64,000 nucleotides of DNA from Utricularia gibba (lineage: Eukaryota; Streptophyta; Magnoliopsida; Lamiales; Lentibulariaceae). Made by a program: the position numbers and the translations under genes. A model generated the notes under the pieces. That model searched no databases, had not been told where the DNA came from, and saw only the letters and a program-made list of their open reading frames with translations. Every line of letters begins with the position of its first letter. Within the stretch, counting starts at the first letter, position 1. This document shows positions 23,829 to 35,165 of the stretch, in pieces. The stretch covers positions 1,674,001 to 1,738,000 of the forward strand of contig NEEC01000007.1 of assembly GCA_002189035.1 (NCBI GenBank). Direction: 5' to 3'.

Positions 23829-26800
23829 AGCTGTGGTGGCTTCAGATGGGACGAGGGCGTGATGTGAAAGTTATATATAATACGAAAGACCTGCGGGAGG
23901 GGGCGGCCGAGAGCAGAGAGAACAAGTCCAATGGGGCAATCAAATCAAGAGGAGGCTATGTTGGTCCAACCTTCCTTTTGTCAACAAATTTTAGTAAAAT
24001 AATATTTAAATTCAATAATTTTATTATCCCGGTGAATATTTTACATGACTAAAATTGCAAACAAGTCAAAATTATAAAAAATTCGCAAACAAATTCTGAA
24101 ATATGATAAAAAATTATTATTATTAATGAATTTGATAAGAATATAATTTTTTTAGCAAAATAATCAACTTGTAATAAAAATAAAAAAAATTAAACAGTTT
24201 TATAAGATAATTAATTCTCGAAATTACCCCTTCAATGGGCAACAAGTTACTGTTAAGGCACGGAGCGGAGTCTACTCAGTTGTTTTTATGACTAGTTGTT
24301 TAATTACAATTATATACTAAAATAAAATAATTACTTATTAAATAAATTAATACCAATCTTATAAATATGATAAATTAGTATACGTGAATAGCTAGTCAAT
24401 TAAGCATTCTAAAAAAATTGTATATAATAAATATAATTCCAATTTTAAAATAATAATGGTATATTTAATTAATATATTTTAAAAAATAAATAATAAGTTA
24501 ATACCAATAATCAACTTATAATATATTTCTATTTTCCCAAACAAGTTGGAAATTATGTGTTGCATGTCTACAGGATTTTTTCAGATAAAAACTCCTACGT
24601 TAGAGGTGCTATAGGGCAAAGTGTAAATTAGAGATTATGTGAATATAGATTTGAAAGATGAGTATAATTACGCATTAAGTGCTAATTGCATCAGTTTGGT
24701 GTTACATAATCTAACAAGCCTGTAGGTGATTAAAACCTTCCAATTGTCGTTTTCATTAATCCTAAACATGTAGGGCTTTATTACGAAATTAATCATCCTA
24801 TAAAAAATACGTATTAAAAAAATATACACATATTTTAAAACGATTAAATGAGAAATTAATAAGTGAGATAATATATAATTGGAATTAGGGTTACATCTTG
24901 ATGATAACTGTGTAAGAAATTCTTGTTTCATAGTTGACGCTGCCGGCGCCACCGGAGGCCTCTGAGCTCGCCGGCGGTGGACGGCGGGTCGGTTTCGGTT
25001 AGATCGGCGGAGCAACTTTTTTTGTTTTTAAATGAAAAATTAAATTTCCCAAAAAAAAAAACATCCTATTTACCATTACTGCCTACGTTGCCAGCTTCAT
25101 TTACCACCATGGCATGGGATGTAACAAATGAACATCTTATCATATGTGAATGAGAATTTTGGCCATCTTGATCTTCCCATAGAAAATTGTTCATTCTTTT
25201 ATGATGCATGATATCAACATAATATAATGTATTGTATCGCGTTTCGTTTCGTTTTTAATCTACGGGTCGCACCGCATAACGTTTATCAATTACAATAATG
25301 TATATTTGCTGGTTAATTATAAGGTTTTGAGATGGGAATAAGGTGTAGAGGCTGCTTCCAAGATGGGAGCAAGGGGAGTGGGCATCAATTATGAAAAATT
25401 GCACAATAATGTATGTTATGATCCCCACATGGACCTCTTCATTAGCCCCCGGGGAGACAAATTGGATGTATTCCCAGCTTATCCCAATTATTTCCCCCAA
25501 TTCATTAACTAACGTATGCCAATAATAATAACAATAATTAACCCAAGTTATTTATTCCCCCATGCACCTTGTCCCCCCAACCCAATTCAATTCAAATACG
25601 TTTACGTCCTTGGTAAAAAAAAGTCATCTCAAAGGGGCCTTATGCCAATAATTTTTGGTAAGAAGATAATCCGACGTCAAAAATATTATACATACGATAA
25701 TCATTTTTTTTCATATAATTATGGACGGGTGGTTACTTTTCTAATACATTTTAGTAATTTCTGGGAATCAGCGGGTTAATCCGACGTCGTTTTGATTTGG
25801 GGGAAAATGTGGATGGGATTAGGAGGGGAGTTAATTAGGGGTTGCTGGGATTAAAGTCCGCTTTAATACATGGATTATTGTGCTGGGTCATATTATTAGA
25901 CAATGGACCATGCCTTTTGGGTGAGAGGAGTCAAATTATTTATTTCGAAATTAAATACAAGCAACATGTTTATTTGACTAGCCCTAGACTGATTAACCAG
26001 GGACACCGACCAATAAATAATTCAGTCGCCCCGAACCAATGAAATGCCTCTAAATTTCTTTATTTAAAAAGAAAGGGGATTATTTAGAATAATTAGGAGT
26101 CACATTAGAGGGTTTAATGAATTGATATTATTCCTTTAAATGGTGATGAATGGAATTTTTACTTGATTAGGAACATTTTTGTATTTTTTTCTAATATTTT
26201 TGTTCGATTTAAATTTAAAAAAGTTGTTGGGTGGAAGCTGGAATGGGCCGGGTCCAGCCCAAATGAGGACTTGCAATAAGCCCATTCAGAAAAAAATTAC
26301 TCGGTATGTATAAATAATAAATGCGATCTCGTCCACGTTGATTTTGTGGGCACCTGGGTTGTGGCATTATCTGCTGCCAGAGTTCGTTGGTAGAGTAACG
26401 AACTCAGAGTTCTTGCTTTGTTTGTTTGTCGGCAGGCTGCTATCCATTGATTGGCAGGTTTAGTATCCGCCTGTGGAGAAAAGGTATGCTTTTTGTTTTT
26501 ATGGTTTATGTCTGTATTGCGTTTATGAGAATTGAAAGCCAGTTACTTTCCTTTTGAGTTGGCGTGAATTTATGTTTTCTTTGTATTAAAGCGCGTCTTT
26601 TTTATGATCGTTCATGCCAAGTTTAAAATTTGGTGTTGAATAGTATTGAGATGAAGATAGCTCTGTTTCTTTTGTGAATAACCATCATATTGGAGTTTGA
26701 TGCTGAGTTTTGATGATGAAGAGTGTTTTCCAAAATTGAAAGGATTTGATCTGGTATGCGTACGTGCGTTTTTATATCTTTGAGATTTCTTTGTATCGTA

Positions 26801-26877
26801 GGATAATGATATGGTTTGGATTTCATGATGTATAATTTCACAGTTGCACAGGATGAACTAAAAGCTACGAAGATCAT
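23829..26877. other. Long AT-rich intergenic region with a site II cluster near its right end
   Basis: About 3 kb without a supported gene. 23950-24880 is very A+T-rich. A sharp GC-rich island (about 24930-25015) encodes no recognised protein. 26235-26290 has GAATGGGCCGGG, CCAGCCCAAAT and TAAGCCCATT (site II type), the probable promoter of the next gene, and 26400-26860 looks like its 5' leader with an intron. Several frames over 60 codons lie here, but none has a family motif. Confidence 0.45.
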
Positions 26878-28637
26878 ATGCAAAGCCGTAGTATGAGAAA
26901 CAGACCTGAAGTGGAATCAGTTTATGGCTATATTGAATATCCTGAAAAACAATCAGATAATGGTAGACAAGATGGTGCGCTAAATCATGAAATTTCAACT
27001 GTTAAAGTTGTGCTACAGTGTAATGAAGAGTTAAACTGTCTGGATGAAATGAAAGATGGACACACGCTAATTGAGGCACAGATTACGGATATGTCAGTTG
27101 CAGCCATCAAAAACAATGATGCATGTCTTAAAGGGACTGATATATCAAAGCATAGGCCACAGGACATACTAAAGCAAAGTGAACTTTACTGTCAAATGAA
27201 GCCATCTTGTGAAGATCCTTCTCTTGAAATGGACAGTAGCATGAATTCAAGGACACATAATGATGCTGATACCGATGTTGTTGAGGGAATTTTACCCCGA
27301 TTAACTGATGCCTTTCTTAAAATATCAAGCAAGTGCGAGGAGATATTCGATCCTTTGAGTGCTTACTTTAAATCTTTCGAAGATGGGGTTACTATGAGAG
27401 TGTTCACTGATGTAGGTGATGATATTTACACTAGTTTAGTGGACAATGAGTTACCATTGCTTGAACACCCTCCTTGTGATGAAGCTGTAAGCTTTTTGTT
27501 GCCTCAGGAAACTTCACCTGGAAAAGCTGATAGTGAAGATATTCTTGGTCCCTTGCTTCTTTCAGCTCATGCGGCGGAGGAGAAAAATGGTGCTAGTGAT
27601 GGAATTTTTAGGGAGAATGAGAGTTCTGGTAGTTATTGCTCTTTCCATACAACAGTTTCCAGTGCATTGAAGTCTGATTCAGAAGTCATCGAAACAAAGG
27701 GTGTTGACAATGATGTTTTCATTCAGAATCTGAAGTCATCGAACTCTGCTATTCCAATCCCTGCAACAAATCGTAAGTGAAAATGAATATCTTCATTCTT
27801 TTGAGTATGTTATCAGTGGCAGTTTATTTCACAGTTTACATCAGCTAAATGATTTGCCCATTCTATGCTCTTTTAGTTGATTCCTCTGGAAGAGATCATG
27901 AACATTACCTGATGGATGAGTCAAGAACTTCAATATTTCTACCTAAACCTGGTAAGCATCAAGGATGTATAGTGCCATGATTTTTATGAAACTTTCTATT
28001 TGTTTTATGCAGCATGAAGATGATAAAAAATTCTTCCTTTCCAGGGAATTCTGCTCTTTCGACTGTTCTACTACCTCTTTCTGCATAAATTCTGTGAAAT
28101 AATAAATCCTTTAGTGTTGTAGTTCAATGATGTCTTTAATCCTTATAAACTACCTGGTGTAACAAATTCTTACGATATTTGTTTGTTGATGTCTAGATCC
28201 ATTGAAGATATGTGGTATTGATTCTTGGATGAATGATTCAACGATGGAAACACTGGATCTTTCACAGTCCATGAAGGCTGATGCAGCAGCAATGGTGCAT
28301 GGGTTTGTACTCCTGCTTCTCGTAGAAGAAATTTTATCTCATACTACAAGGTAGTATCACAAATACTTGTATCCGTATGCATACATATATTTCCCAAGCC
28401 TTGATCATAAATCTTACATGATATCATTTTCTTGTCCAGAATTTGATAAAAGGCAAATTCGCTTCTTGGAGTAGATTATCTAAGGAATATAAACTCCTGC
28501 ATATATTCTATGCAGACATTGATGAGGAATCAAAACGGGGTTTTGGGCCAAGTTCTGTAATATATACCCCTTCTTTGGATGCAATGAGAACGTTGGCGAC
28601 TCTAGATTTACCTGCAGCAGAGTGGGAGGTGCTGTGA
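26878..28637 (+). CDS. Unrecognised plant protein, acidic N-terminal region
   Basis: I do not recognise the family. Exon 1 runs from the ATG at 26878 to 27772, then 27877-27951, 28197 to about 28350, and 28440-28637. The first 298 residues are acidic, Ser/Asp/Glu-rich and probably disordered, with a more ordered piece LPRLTDAFLKISSKCEEIFD. The C-terminal part looks conserved and helical: DSWMNDSTMETLDLSQSMK, then KGKFASWSRLSKEYKLLHIF, IDEESKRGFGPSSVIYTP and LDLPAAEWEVL at the stop. Exon 3 to 4 joins in frame either if exon 3 ends at GGGTTT|GTACTC (28303-28308 area) or if one T is restored in the run at 28332-28335, giving EEIFISYYK|NLIKGKF. The second reads as better protein, with the better donor AAG|GTAGTA. 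It ends 117 bp from the convergent TBL gene. Confidence 0.7.
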
Positions 28638-28754
28638 AATGTAACCTGCCATGACTGGTGTCTACATTCTGCTTTGTGGGGTTCATTTTATGTTTATGTC
28701 CAGTTTTCTTTGTCTATAATACTGAGATAGTAACAATAAAGTTTCTTCGTTGGA

Positions 28755-30238
28755 TCATTTTGGCCTATAATCATGTAAAAGAAATGAATACAGAATTTCA
28801 TTCCATGTATCAGGAACTCCTGGTAAGCACCAGTGGATGCAATCAGCATAGTTTGCTGGATCAGATTTCTGTTGCTTAGTCAAAAGTTTGCCTTTTCTCT
28901 CTCCGTAAATGGATGGATGCCCATCTTTTCTGTATTCGGACAGCTGCGTGATGTTCAATATTGTTACCTTGAACTTCAGCTGTTCAATAACATCCTCCAG
29001 TATACCCAGATGTCCAGACTGGAACCTATTCCCCAGTATGATTCTTCAATCGGGTACATCTCATTGAAGCAGTTCCCATTAGTTCCATGTTTCCATTCCC
29101 AACTCCTGGACATGAAATTTTGCAGAGTTAGCAATTCTCTCTTCTTAAGGATCATTCATTGTGATCCCAGTATCATAGACTTACCATAAGTGTGTGGGAG
29201 ACATTGTCATGAAGAAAATCTTTTGGTTTTCATGATCTCTTCTTGCGTTGAGCCAATCTGACCATGTCTCCATTGCCATTCTGTATGCAGTTGTTACATT
29301 GTATTCTCGAATGTCGTCAACTGATCCCTATCTTTATCCATATGCCATATTTTCAGTTCGTTTTCAGGCTTGCACTATGAAGCTAAAATTCAAGAATTCT
29401 TACGTTGCGTTGATGGTAGGCCTGTACATCCACCACACATAGCTCTCGAAGATCAAAACATCAGCTTCATCCCACTCCTTACTATTCTTTGGCTACAGAA
29501 TCAAGTCTCACCAAACGCTTCAAGACAGTGTGGTTTGTTGCGTGGTCTGATACTGAGTCCACGAGAAAGGGAGCCCAGTAGTACTCAATGGACACATTGA
29601 AGTCCTGGATTTTTATGCAAGCAGGGGAACGGTGAATGAGAACACTTTTACCAGAGCAACAGAGTAAGCAGATGAAGGTACCTCTACTTTGAATATTTTC
29701 TTCGGAGGGATTCTTGTGAGTGATTTCTTCACAGTGGTTGGAAGAGTTTGATGTACTAAACAGAGCATAGACTCAAACATGCTTCTCTGCACCGAGTCTC
29801 CTACAAACATCAGTCTTTTGTCTCGAAGGATCTTCATTAGCTTCAGACCATCAAACCTGCACTCCAATCATTCCCTCCATTCTGCAATGCGAAGATGGGG
29901 AAGACAGACAAAAGGGAGGATTACCTCGGCAAACTGCATTCATCCGGCTCCCATTTCCAGTGCTGATAGAAAGAATCTGGCCTCCCATTCCTCAAACAAG
30001 TGGTTTGCTTCACTAGGAATGGGCAAGTCTCTTCATCATAGAGAGGATGAGTCGCATTGCTCCACACCCATTTCCCTTCAAAGACGTTGCACCCTTCTTC
30101 AATCACGCCTCCCTCTGAAACTTCACTGGCGGATCCAGCTGAATATTCATGGCTTACGCTGATCAGAAACAGCCCGGTGAGCGAAGACGCGATCCCGAGG
30201 CAGAGAAGGAGGTGGATCCGCCACCTCCGCTGCATCAC
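28755..30238 (-). pseudogene. TRICHOME BIREFRINGENCE-LIKE (TBL) polysaccharide O-acetyltransferase with several lesions
   Basis: Golgi enzymes of this family (PMR5N plus PC-esterase/DUF231) add acetyl groups to xylan and other wall polymers; the sequence is nearest the TBL30-33 group. Minus-strand exons: 30238-29925, 29856-29682, 29604-29404, 29331-29185 and 29105-28755. Seen: N-terminal membrane anchor, GCNVFEGKWVWSNATHPLYD, LMFVGDSVQRSMFESMLC with the GDS motif, VSIEYYWAPFLVDSVSDHAT, ESYVWWMYRPTINAT, EYNVTTAYRMAMETW, TMSPTHLWSWEW, and DCIHWCLPGVPDTWNEIL with the catalytic DxxH. Lesions: an extra A at 29488-29490 (without it VAKNSKEWDEAD reads through), TAG at 29328-29330 where relatives have Tyr, and one base missing at 29008/29009. 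Domains are otherwise well kept, so this is either a young pseudogene or poor sequence. Confidence 0.8.
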
Positions 30239-33200
30239 GCCCTGCTACGACGATCAAGAAAGCAGATTCTTGTAGCTACATACACCCAGGGGCAACCCAT
30301 ATTATCAAAAGCTGTTAGCTTCAACAACTGGTGGGTGCAACAAAGTAGATTCCTTCAAACACACCCTAAACACCATAGCAACAGAACTCTGATGGTTCAC
30401 ATGTCAGAAAAAAAAAAGACTTCATCAGATCATAATAAACCATGCATGCAAAGTTTCCATACCAGCAAATACAATAAATACACAACCAGGAGAAAGAAAG
30501 AAGAAGAGGAGGAAGACAAATCAGGAGTTGATTGATGCCCACCCCATGAAAATAAATGCATGAAGCCATTTGTCAGATAAATATTTTTTTAAGCATGATT
30601 AGTATAATTATTTAATTTTTTCAACACATGAGAACTCTTCTGGTCTCTTTCAGACATCTCTGTCACCTGTTAAATCCTTCATGTTTTTCTGTAGGGGCAT
30701 GTCATCGGTCTGGACCTTCAACCCTAAATTAAATCGCATTATTTTAATTTAAATATTGAATTATTAAACAAACCGATAAACGGTGGGCCGGGCCGATGAT
30801 GAGATGACAGCCCACTTGAATGATGTGAAGTGGGCCAACACGTGGCGATAAGAACGAGGGGGCCTCGCCTTACGTACGGCGCACGCGGGGGCGAAAGCGA
30901 TTGGCCTTCACCCACGACCAATCGCACCGCGTGACATTTATCATTATTGTTTTATTTAATTACAAATACAAATTGGATCTGTTGTTATTTTATTTAATTC
31001 AAAAACAAAAAAAATGATGTCATCAGGGATTGTTGGGATGGTTGGGGGCCCCACGGAACTAATTGCGTTTTGTCCTTTAAATATTAATTAATTAAGAAAT
31101 CCAATCATTAATCTCATTTTCCGTCATGTTTTTACTCCCCCATTTAATTCATTTATTTATTTGGAAAACTCATTTTCTGTGCTTGTCGTTTTACGGAAAT
31201 TCAATTATACGCCTCCCTTTCGATTCAATTTCAATGCCCATACTTATCAACTCTCTTCTTGTTCACATTGCTATTGCACGTGCCTCCAATTTAGTTCTCC
31301 GATAGCGAGGATTTGTATATAATTGAGGTTTAGGGTTTCAAATTTAGGTTTATGGACTCTGTAGAATCCGAGTCATTTATAAAAAATAATCACTCTTCTA
31401 CAACTGGGGCATGATAAAAATGATCATATTTCAATCTAACTAATATCAATTTCTATACTCTAATTTTGAAAAGAAAAGAAGTATAAATTAAAGAAAGGTA
31501 ACAAAAAAACATTAGTGTGCACGGTTTCCTATACTGTGTTATTAAATGAGGAAAGGGGGGCTTTTTTGGCGACGTTGATGAGACCCAGACTGCGAGTAGG
31601 AGGGCTTCTGTGGGGTGCAAATGAATTTAAGGCGAAACGCAGCCAGCCCCAAAGACACATCCTTTTTTTTCTTCCTCACATTCAGATCAGATCAGATCAG
31701 ATCAGATCAGATCAGCTCACACTGCTTTTCATGTCTTCATGTTGAGGGTCTGTTTCTTCTTTTTCTTCTTCCCTTTTCAATCCCTGTAGGCTGTATTCAT
31801 CACCAAACCCTGATAACTACTGTGCGATTGATTGATCCCGCAAACCCCGACCCGCTTCCTCTGCGTGCAATCCACAGCTTGCTGCTGCTGCTTCTGCGCG
31901 CATTCCACCAACTGAGAAGGTGAAATGAGGGCAGCCCTAGAGATGATGATCCAGGCATCCATCCATCCATCCATGGAGTTGGGGTGTGTGCGATGATGGG
32001 ATCATTCATTCCCTTTGTCTTGGTATTTTATGTGAATAGGAGTTAATTGCTGTCCCCACTGGGAAATATAGTTGGCCTTTCATGTTCAATCTTACTGGAG
32101 GAATTAATGTGCACACACTTGACTTGTCAATTAATAGTTTCCCATTCAATGGTTTCACTCCTTCACATCCCCCTTTTCTTGTCTTACAAAATCAGCTCCC
32201 TCCCTTCCTTAATGTGCATACCACTTCATGCCTTTTGTTTTTTTCTTCACAAAAGTTATTACATATGGATAACTTCATACTCTAACTAACAATTTCTTTA
32301 AATTAGTTATGTTTACATAAATACACATTACATAATTATAATTGAAAAATATGTTTGTTATAGATGTTTCTAAAATACTGTTATGTTTGATAACTGTATT
32401 TAATATATATATGTGTGTAAAAAACAATATCATCATATCAAAGACACTCTTACCATAAACATAAAATTCAATCAACCCTAGAACTTGTTGCTTTGGAATT
32501 AAAATAAAAATCCATAATTTGTTTTTTCAAGAGAAATACAGGTGATTTAGAAAAGTATTTATTTTATAATATACATGTATGAGAAAATAATTAATTTAAA
32601 TTAATATTTATTTGTGAGTTGAATTAAAAAATGACTAATTGTTCAAAATATTTTATTGAGAGGGTAAAAAAAAAGGTGGGAGGCAGGTCTGATGGAGCCT
32701 GCAGACATTTGGAAATGTGGGTGTTATTATTATTTATGATTTTGAATTTTGATTTGGTGTATTATTTTATTAATATATTCTTCTCCCAATCCAGAGAATG
32801 TAAGAAGCCAAAATGTTAGAGGCACAGAGGTGTGGAAAGGGACTCAACCACACAAAAGGGGCAACAAGTATCACCCAGAGGAGTTACTTTTTCTCAAGAT
32901 AACTAAAAGCCTATTCACCACACCTACATCTCCTCTCCTCATCTGCTCACATTTCCCATTTAATTTATACATCAATATAATATTCAACAAAATCCACAGC
33001 AATCCTGGAAGATGGTGGTGTTCTCTACTCTAGGGGCTGGAGATGCCACCAAGTCCTCCTCTTTCTCTTGGACTATTAATTGCGCACACACACACACACA
33101 GCAGCAGCAATTGCCACCTCCCTCTCCCAGATCATCTTCCTGAAGGTTCACATGCAGCGCCTCCTGTGCAGCTCAAAGCCCCCATTTCAATGGCGTACAT

Positions 33201-33383
33201 GGAAGTTGTAAGGATTTTTATGGGGTTTTGAATTTTGAAAGGAGGATGGTAAATTTGGGGTCTTTTGGGAATGACTGCTTTTTAACAGGGGGGTAAAAAG
33301 TTTTCTTTTTTTTTTGCCGATCTTTAATTAATCTCTATTCTGACCCAAACACTGACACTCGCACCACTGGCATCAAGGCCTCT
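30239..33383. other. Intergenic region between TBL and the TCP pair
   Basis: Over 3 kb without a supported gene. Contents: a G-box (ACACGTGGC) near 30840, and an inverted CGATTGG...CCAATCG pair around 30898-30924; A+T-rich DNA; a pentanucleotide microsatellite at 31683-31717; an (ATCC)n run at about 31956-31974; and a (CA)n run near 33084-33100. 31500-32040 is of mixed composition with short open frames but no known motif. The last kilobase is the likely TCP promoter. Confidence 0.45.
31683..31717 (+). repeat. (ATCAG)7 microsatellite
   Basis: Seven perfect pentamer units read as CAGATCAGATCAG..., ending in GCTCACAC. Each junction carries a GATC palindrome. It is a simple repeat with no coding role. 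Confidence 0.9.
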
Positions 33384-33729
33384 TTTAGGACAGAGAGCGA
33401 CAGAGGGTGCTGAGAGCTGTCAATCCTAATTCTCTATTTCTCTCTCTCCTTTTTTTTTGTATCGGTTCAGAGCTTCTGTGTGTGTGTGGGTGTATGTATC
33501 TGTGTGGGGTCTTCACATAGGGGGGAGAAGTATGCTGGCAAGGGAGAAGCGGTTTCTGTTCTTGAAGCTTGCTTGATTGTCTGGTTTTCTGATTTTGTAT
33601 GTGGTTGTTGTGTTTGTGTGGTTTTCTGTTGATATGGTGTTGACTGAAGAAAGATGGGTTGGGTTGAAGATTGAATTTTTGGGGTTGTGAGATTGAAAAT
33701 AGCGAGATTTGATTTCTGGGTTTTGGCAG

Positions 33730-33747
33730 ATGTATCGGATTCTTTGA
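33730..33747 (+). other. Minimal upstream ORF in TCP copy A leader
   Basis: ATG TAT CGG ATT CTT TGA, a five-codon uORF that ends eight bases before the CTG at 33756. Copy B has an even shorter uORF (ATG AAT TCT TAG, 36700-36711) that ends three bases before the equivalent CTG. Confidence 0.45.
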
Positions 33748-33755
33748 TTTAGAAG

Positions 33756-33902
33756 CTGGATCCGGAGAGCAATCTGCACCAAGGCCAAAACCAGTTTCTC
33801 ACCGGAGAAGACGGCCGTGAACCGGCGTCCCCGCCGAAGAAAAAGGCATCTTACTTTTCTCCTGCTGTGACCACCCCAGAATATGCGAAATTGCGACAAA
33901 AC
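33756..33902 (+). other. In-frame 49-codon extension upstream of the TCP copy A ATG, possible CTG start
   Basis: From CTG 33756 to the ATG at 33903 the frame is open and in phase. The CTG has A at -3 and G at +4 and follows an in-frame TAG by one codon. The encoded peptide starts [20 protein letters not shown] and is matched without indels in copy B (36715-36861). Codons 8-20 are identical at the nucleotide level. Translation is inferred. Confidence 0.45.
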
Positions 33903-35165
33903 ATGGGGGAAAGTAGCAACCACCATACAGCGCCGCCACCGTCGCGGTTAGGCCCGAGGAGCGAGATTGTGGAAGTACAAGGCGGCCACATTGTGAGGTC
34001 AACCGGAAGAAAAGACCGCCATAGCAAAGTATGTACTGCGAAAGGCCCAAGAGACCGCCGCGTGCGCCTTGCGGCTCACACGGCGATTCAGTTTTACGAT
34101 GTTCAAGACCGACTTGGCTACGACCGCCCGAGTAAAGCTGTAGATTGGCTAATTAAGAAGGCAAAAAATGCAATTGATGAGCTCGCTCAGCTCCCTCCCT
34201 GGCACCCCACTTCGCAAAATGTGAACTTTGAGCAAGATGAGGCGCAGAAGAAGTGTGAAGAGGAGCAGCAGCAGCAACCACAGCAGCAACAGAAGCTGAG
34301 TGTGCATCATGGGGAACTGATGATTTCTAGTGCATCGAGTAAAAGGCCAATGATGATGCTTGGAGGTGAAGATGAAATGCACAATAATCCCAGTTCACAG
34401 AATTCAAGTTTTTTGCCTTCATCTTTAGATTCTGACGCAATTGCTGATACTATAAAGTCTTTCTTTCCGATGGGTGCATCAGCAGAAGCTAGCTCTTCAT
34501 CTATGCAGTTTCAGAGCTTCCAAGCTTCAGACTTATTGTCAGGAAACAGCGGTAATAGCCAGGATTTGAGGCTTTCTCTGCAGTCATTTCAGGATCCAAT
34601 GTTGCTTCACCGTCAGCCTTCAGAGCAAGCGCACCAACAAGGCCAATCCCTTATGGGTTTCGATGCGGCATCAAACTGGGCAGAGCATCATCAGCAGGCT
34701 GTGGCTGCGGCAGCCGCAGCGGCGGAGCTTAGTAGATTCCAGCGATTAACAGCTTGGAATCCCGGCGGTGGAGACTCAAACAACGGGAATGGAGGAGCAG
34801 CTGCAGGTTTCTTGTTCAACTCACAGCAGCCGACTCTGCAGCAGCTTTTAGGCCATACCCATTTTTCTTCACAAAGGGGACCCCTTCAGTCCAGTAACAC
34901 ACCTTCAGTTCGTGCTTGGATGGACCAATCAGGCGTAGCAGCAGCCATTGCTTCATCTGATCCTAGCCAACATCAACAGCAACATCACCACCTTCTCCCT
35001 ACAGTTGTTCCTATTTATCCATCTTCAATGCAAGGCATTGGATTTGCATCTGGAGCTGGTGGCTTCTCCGGTTTCCCGATCCCTGCACGAATTCACGGTG
35101 ACGTAGAGGAGCACGATGGCTATTCAGATAAGCCTTCCTCAGTCTCCTCCGATTCTCGCCACTAA
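33903..35165 (+). CDS. TCP4: TCP transcription factor, CIN class, TCP4-like, copy A
   Basis: Class II (CIN) TCP that promotes leaf maturation and cell differentiation and is repressed by miR319. Single exon; 420 aa from the ATG at 33903, start [10 protein letters not shown] as in other TCP4-like proteins. TCP domain (residues about 25-85): [74 protein letters not shown]. Later motifs shared with TCP4/TCP3/TCP10: [43 protein letters not shown], the miR319-site peptide QRGPLQSS, and [20 protein letters not shown]. The end [10 protein letters not shown] is typical. Poly-Gln stretches are encoded by CAG/CAA runs. The frame is intact. Copy B follows about 1.7 kb downstream. Confidence 0.94.
   Translation: MGESSNHHTAPPPSRLGPRSEIVEVQGGHIVRSTGRKDRHSKVCTAKGPRDRRVRLAAHTAIQFYDVQDRLGYDRPSKAVDWLIKKAKNAIDELAQLPPWHPTSQNVNFEQDEAQKKCEEEQQQQPQQQQKLSVHHGELMISSASSKRPMMMLGGEDEMHNNPSSQNSSFLPSSLDSDAIADTIKSFFPMGASAEASSSSMQFQSFQASDLLSGNSGNSQDLRLSLQSFQDPMLLHRQPSEQAHQQGQSLMGFDAASNWAEHHQQAVAAAAAAAELSRFQRLTAWNPGGGDSNNGNGGAAAGFLFNSQQPTLQQLLGHTHFSSQRGPLQSSNTPSVRAWMDQSGVAAAIASSDPSQHQQQHHHLLPTVVPIYPSSMQGIGFASGAGGFSGFPIPARIHGDVEEHDGYSDKPSSVSSDSRH
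34875..34894 (+). promoter_or_regulatory. miR319 target site in TCP copy A
   Basis: AGGGGACCCCTTCAGTCCAG within the codons for QRGPLQSS. Its 3' part CCCTTCAGTCCA pairs without mismatch to the 5' part of miR319, as in the known Arabidopsis TCP2/3/4/10/24 targets. The same 20 bases occur in copy B at 37810-37829. Confidence 0.9.

Noticed and set aside
28833-29442. Plus-strand frames of 118 and 64 codons between the unknown gene and TBL exons
   Set aside because: They lie antisense to TBL exons 3-5, whose conserved motifs account for the open stretches.
33513-33926. Minus-strand frame of 137 codons opposite the TCP copy A leader, with a relative at 36487-36882
   Set aside because: The two resemble each other only because the leader is duplicated, and the sense strand explains the conservation. 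Their other halves diverge completely and no family motif is present.
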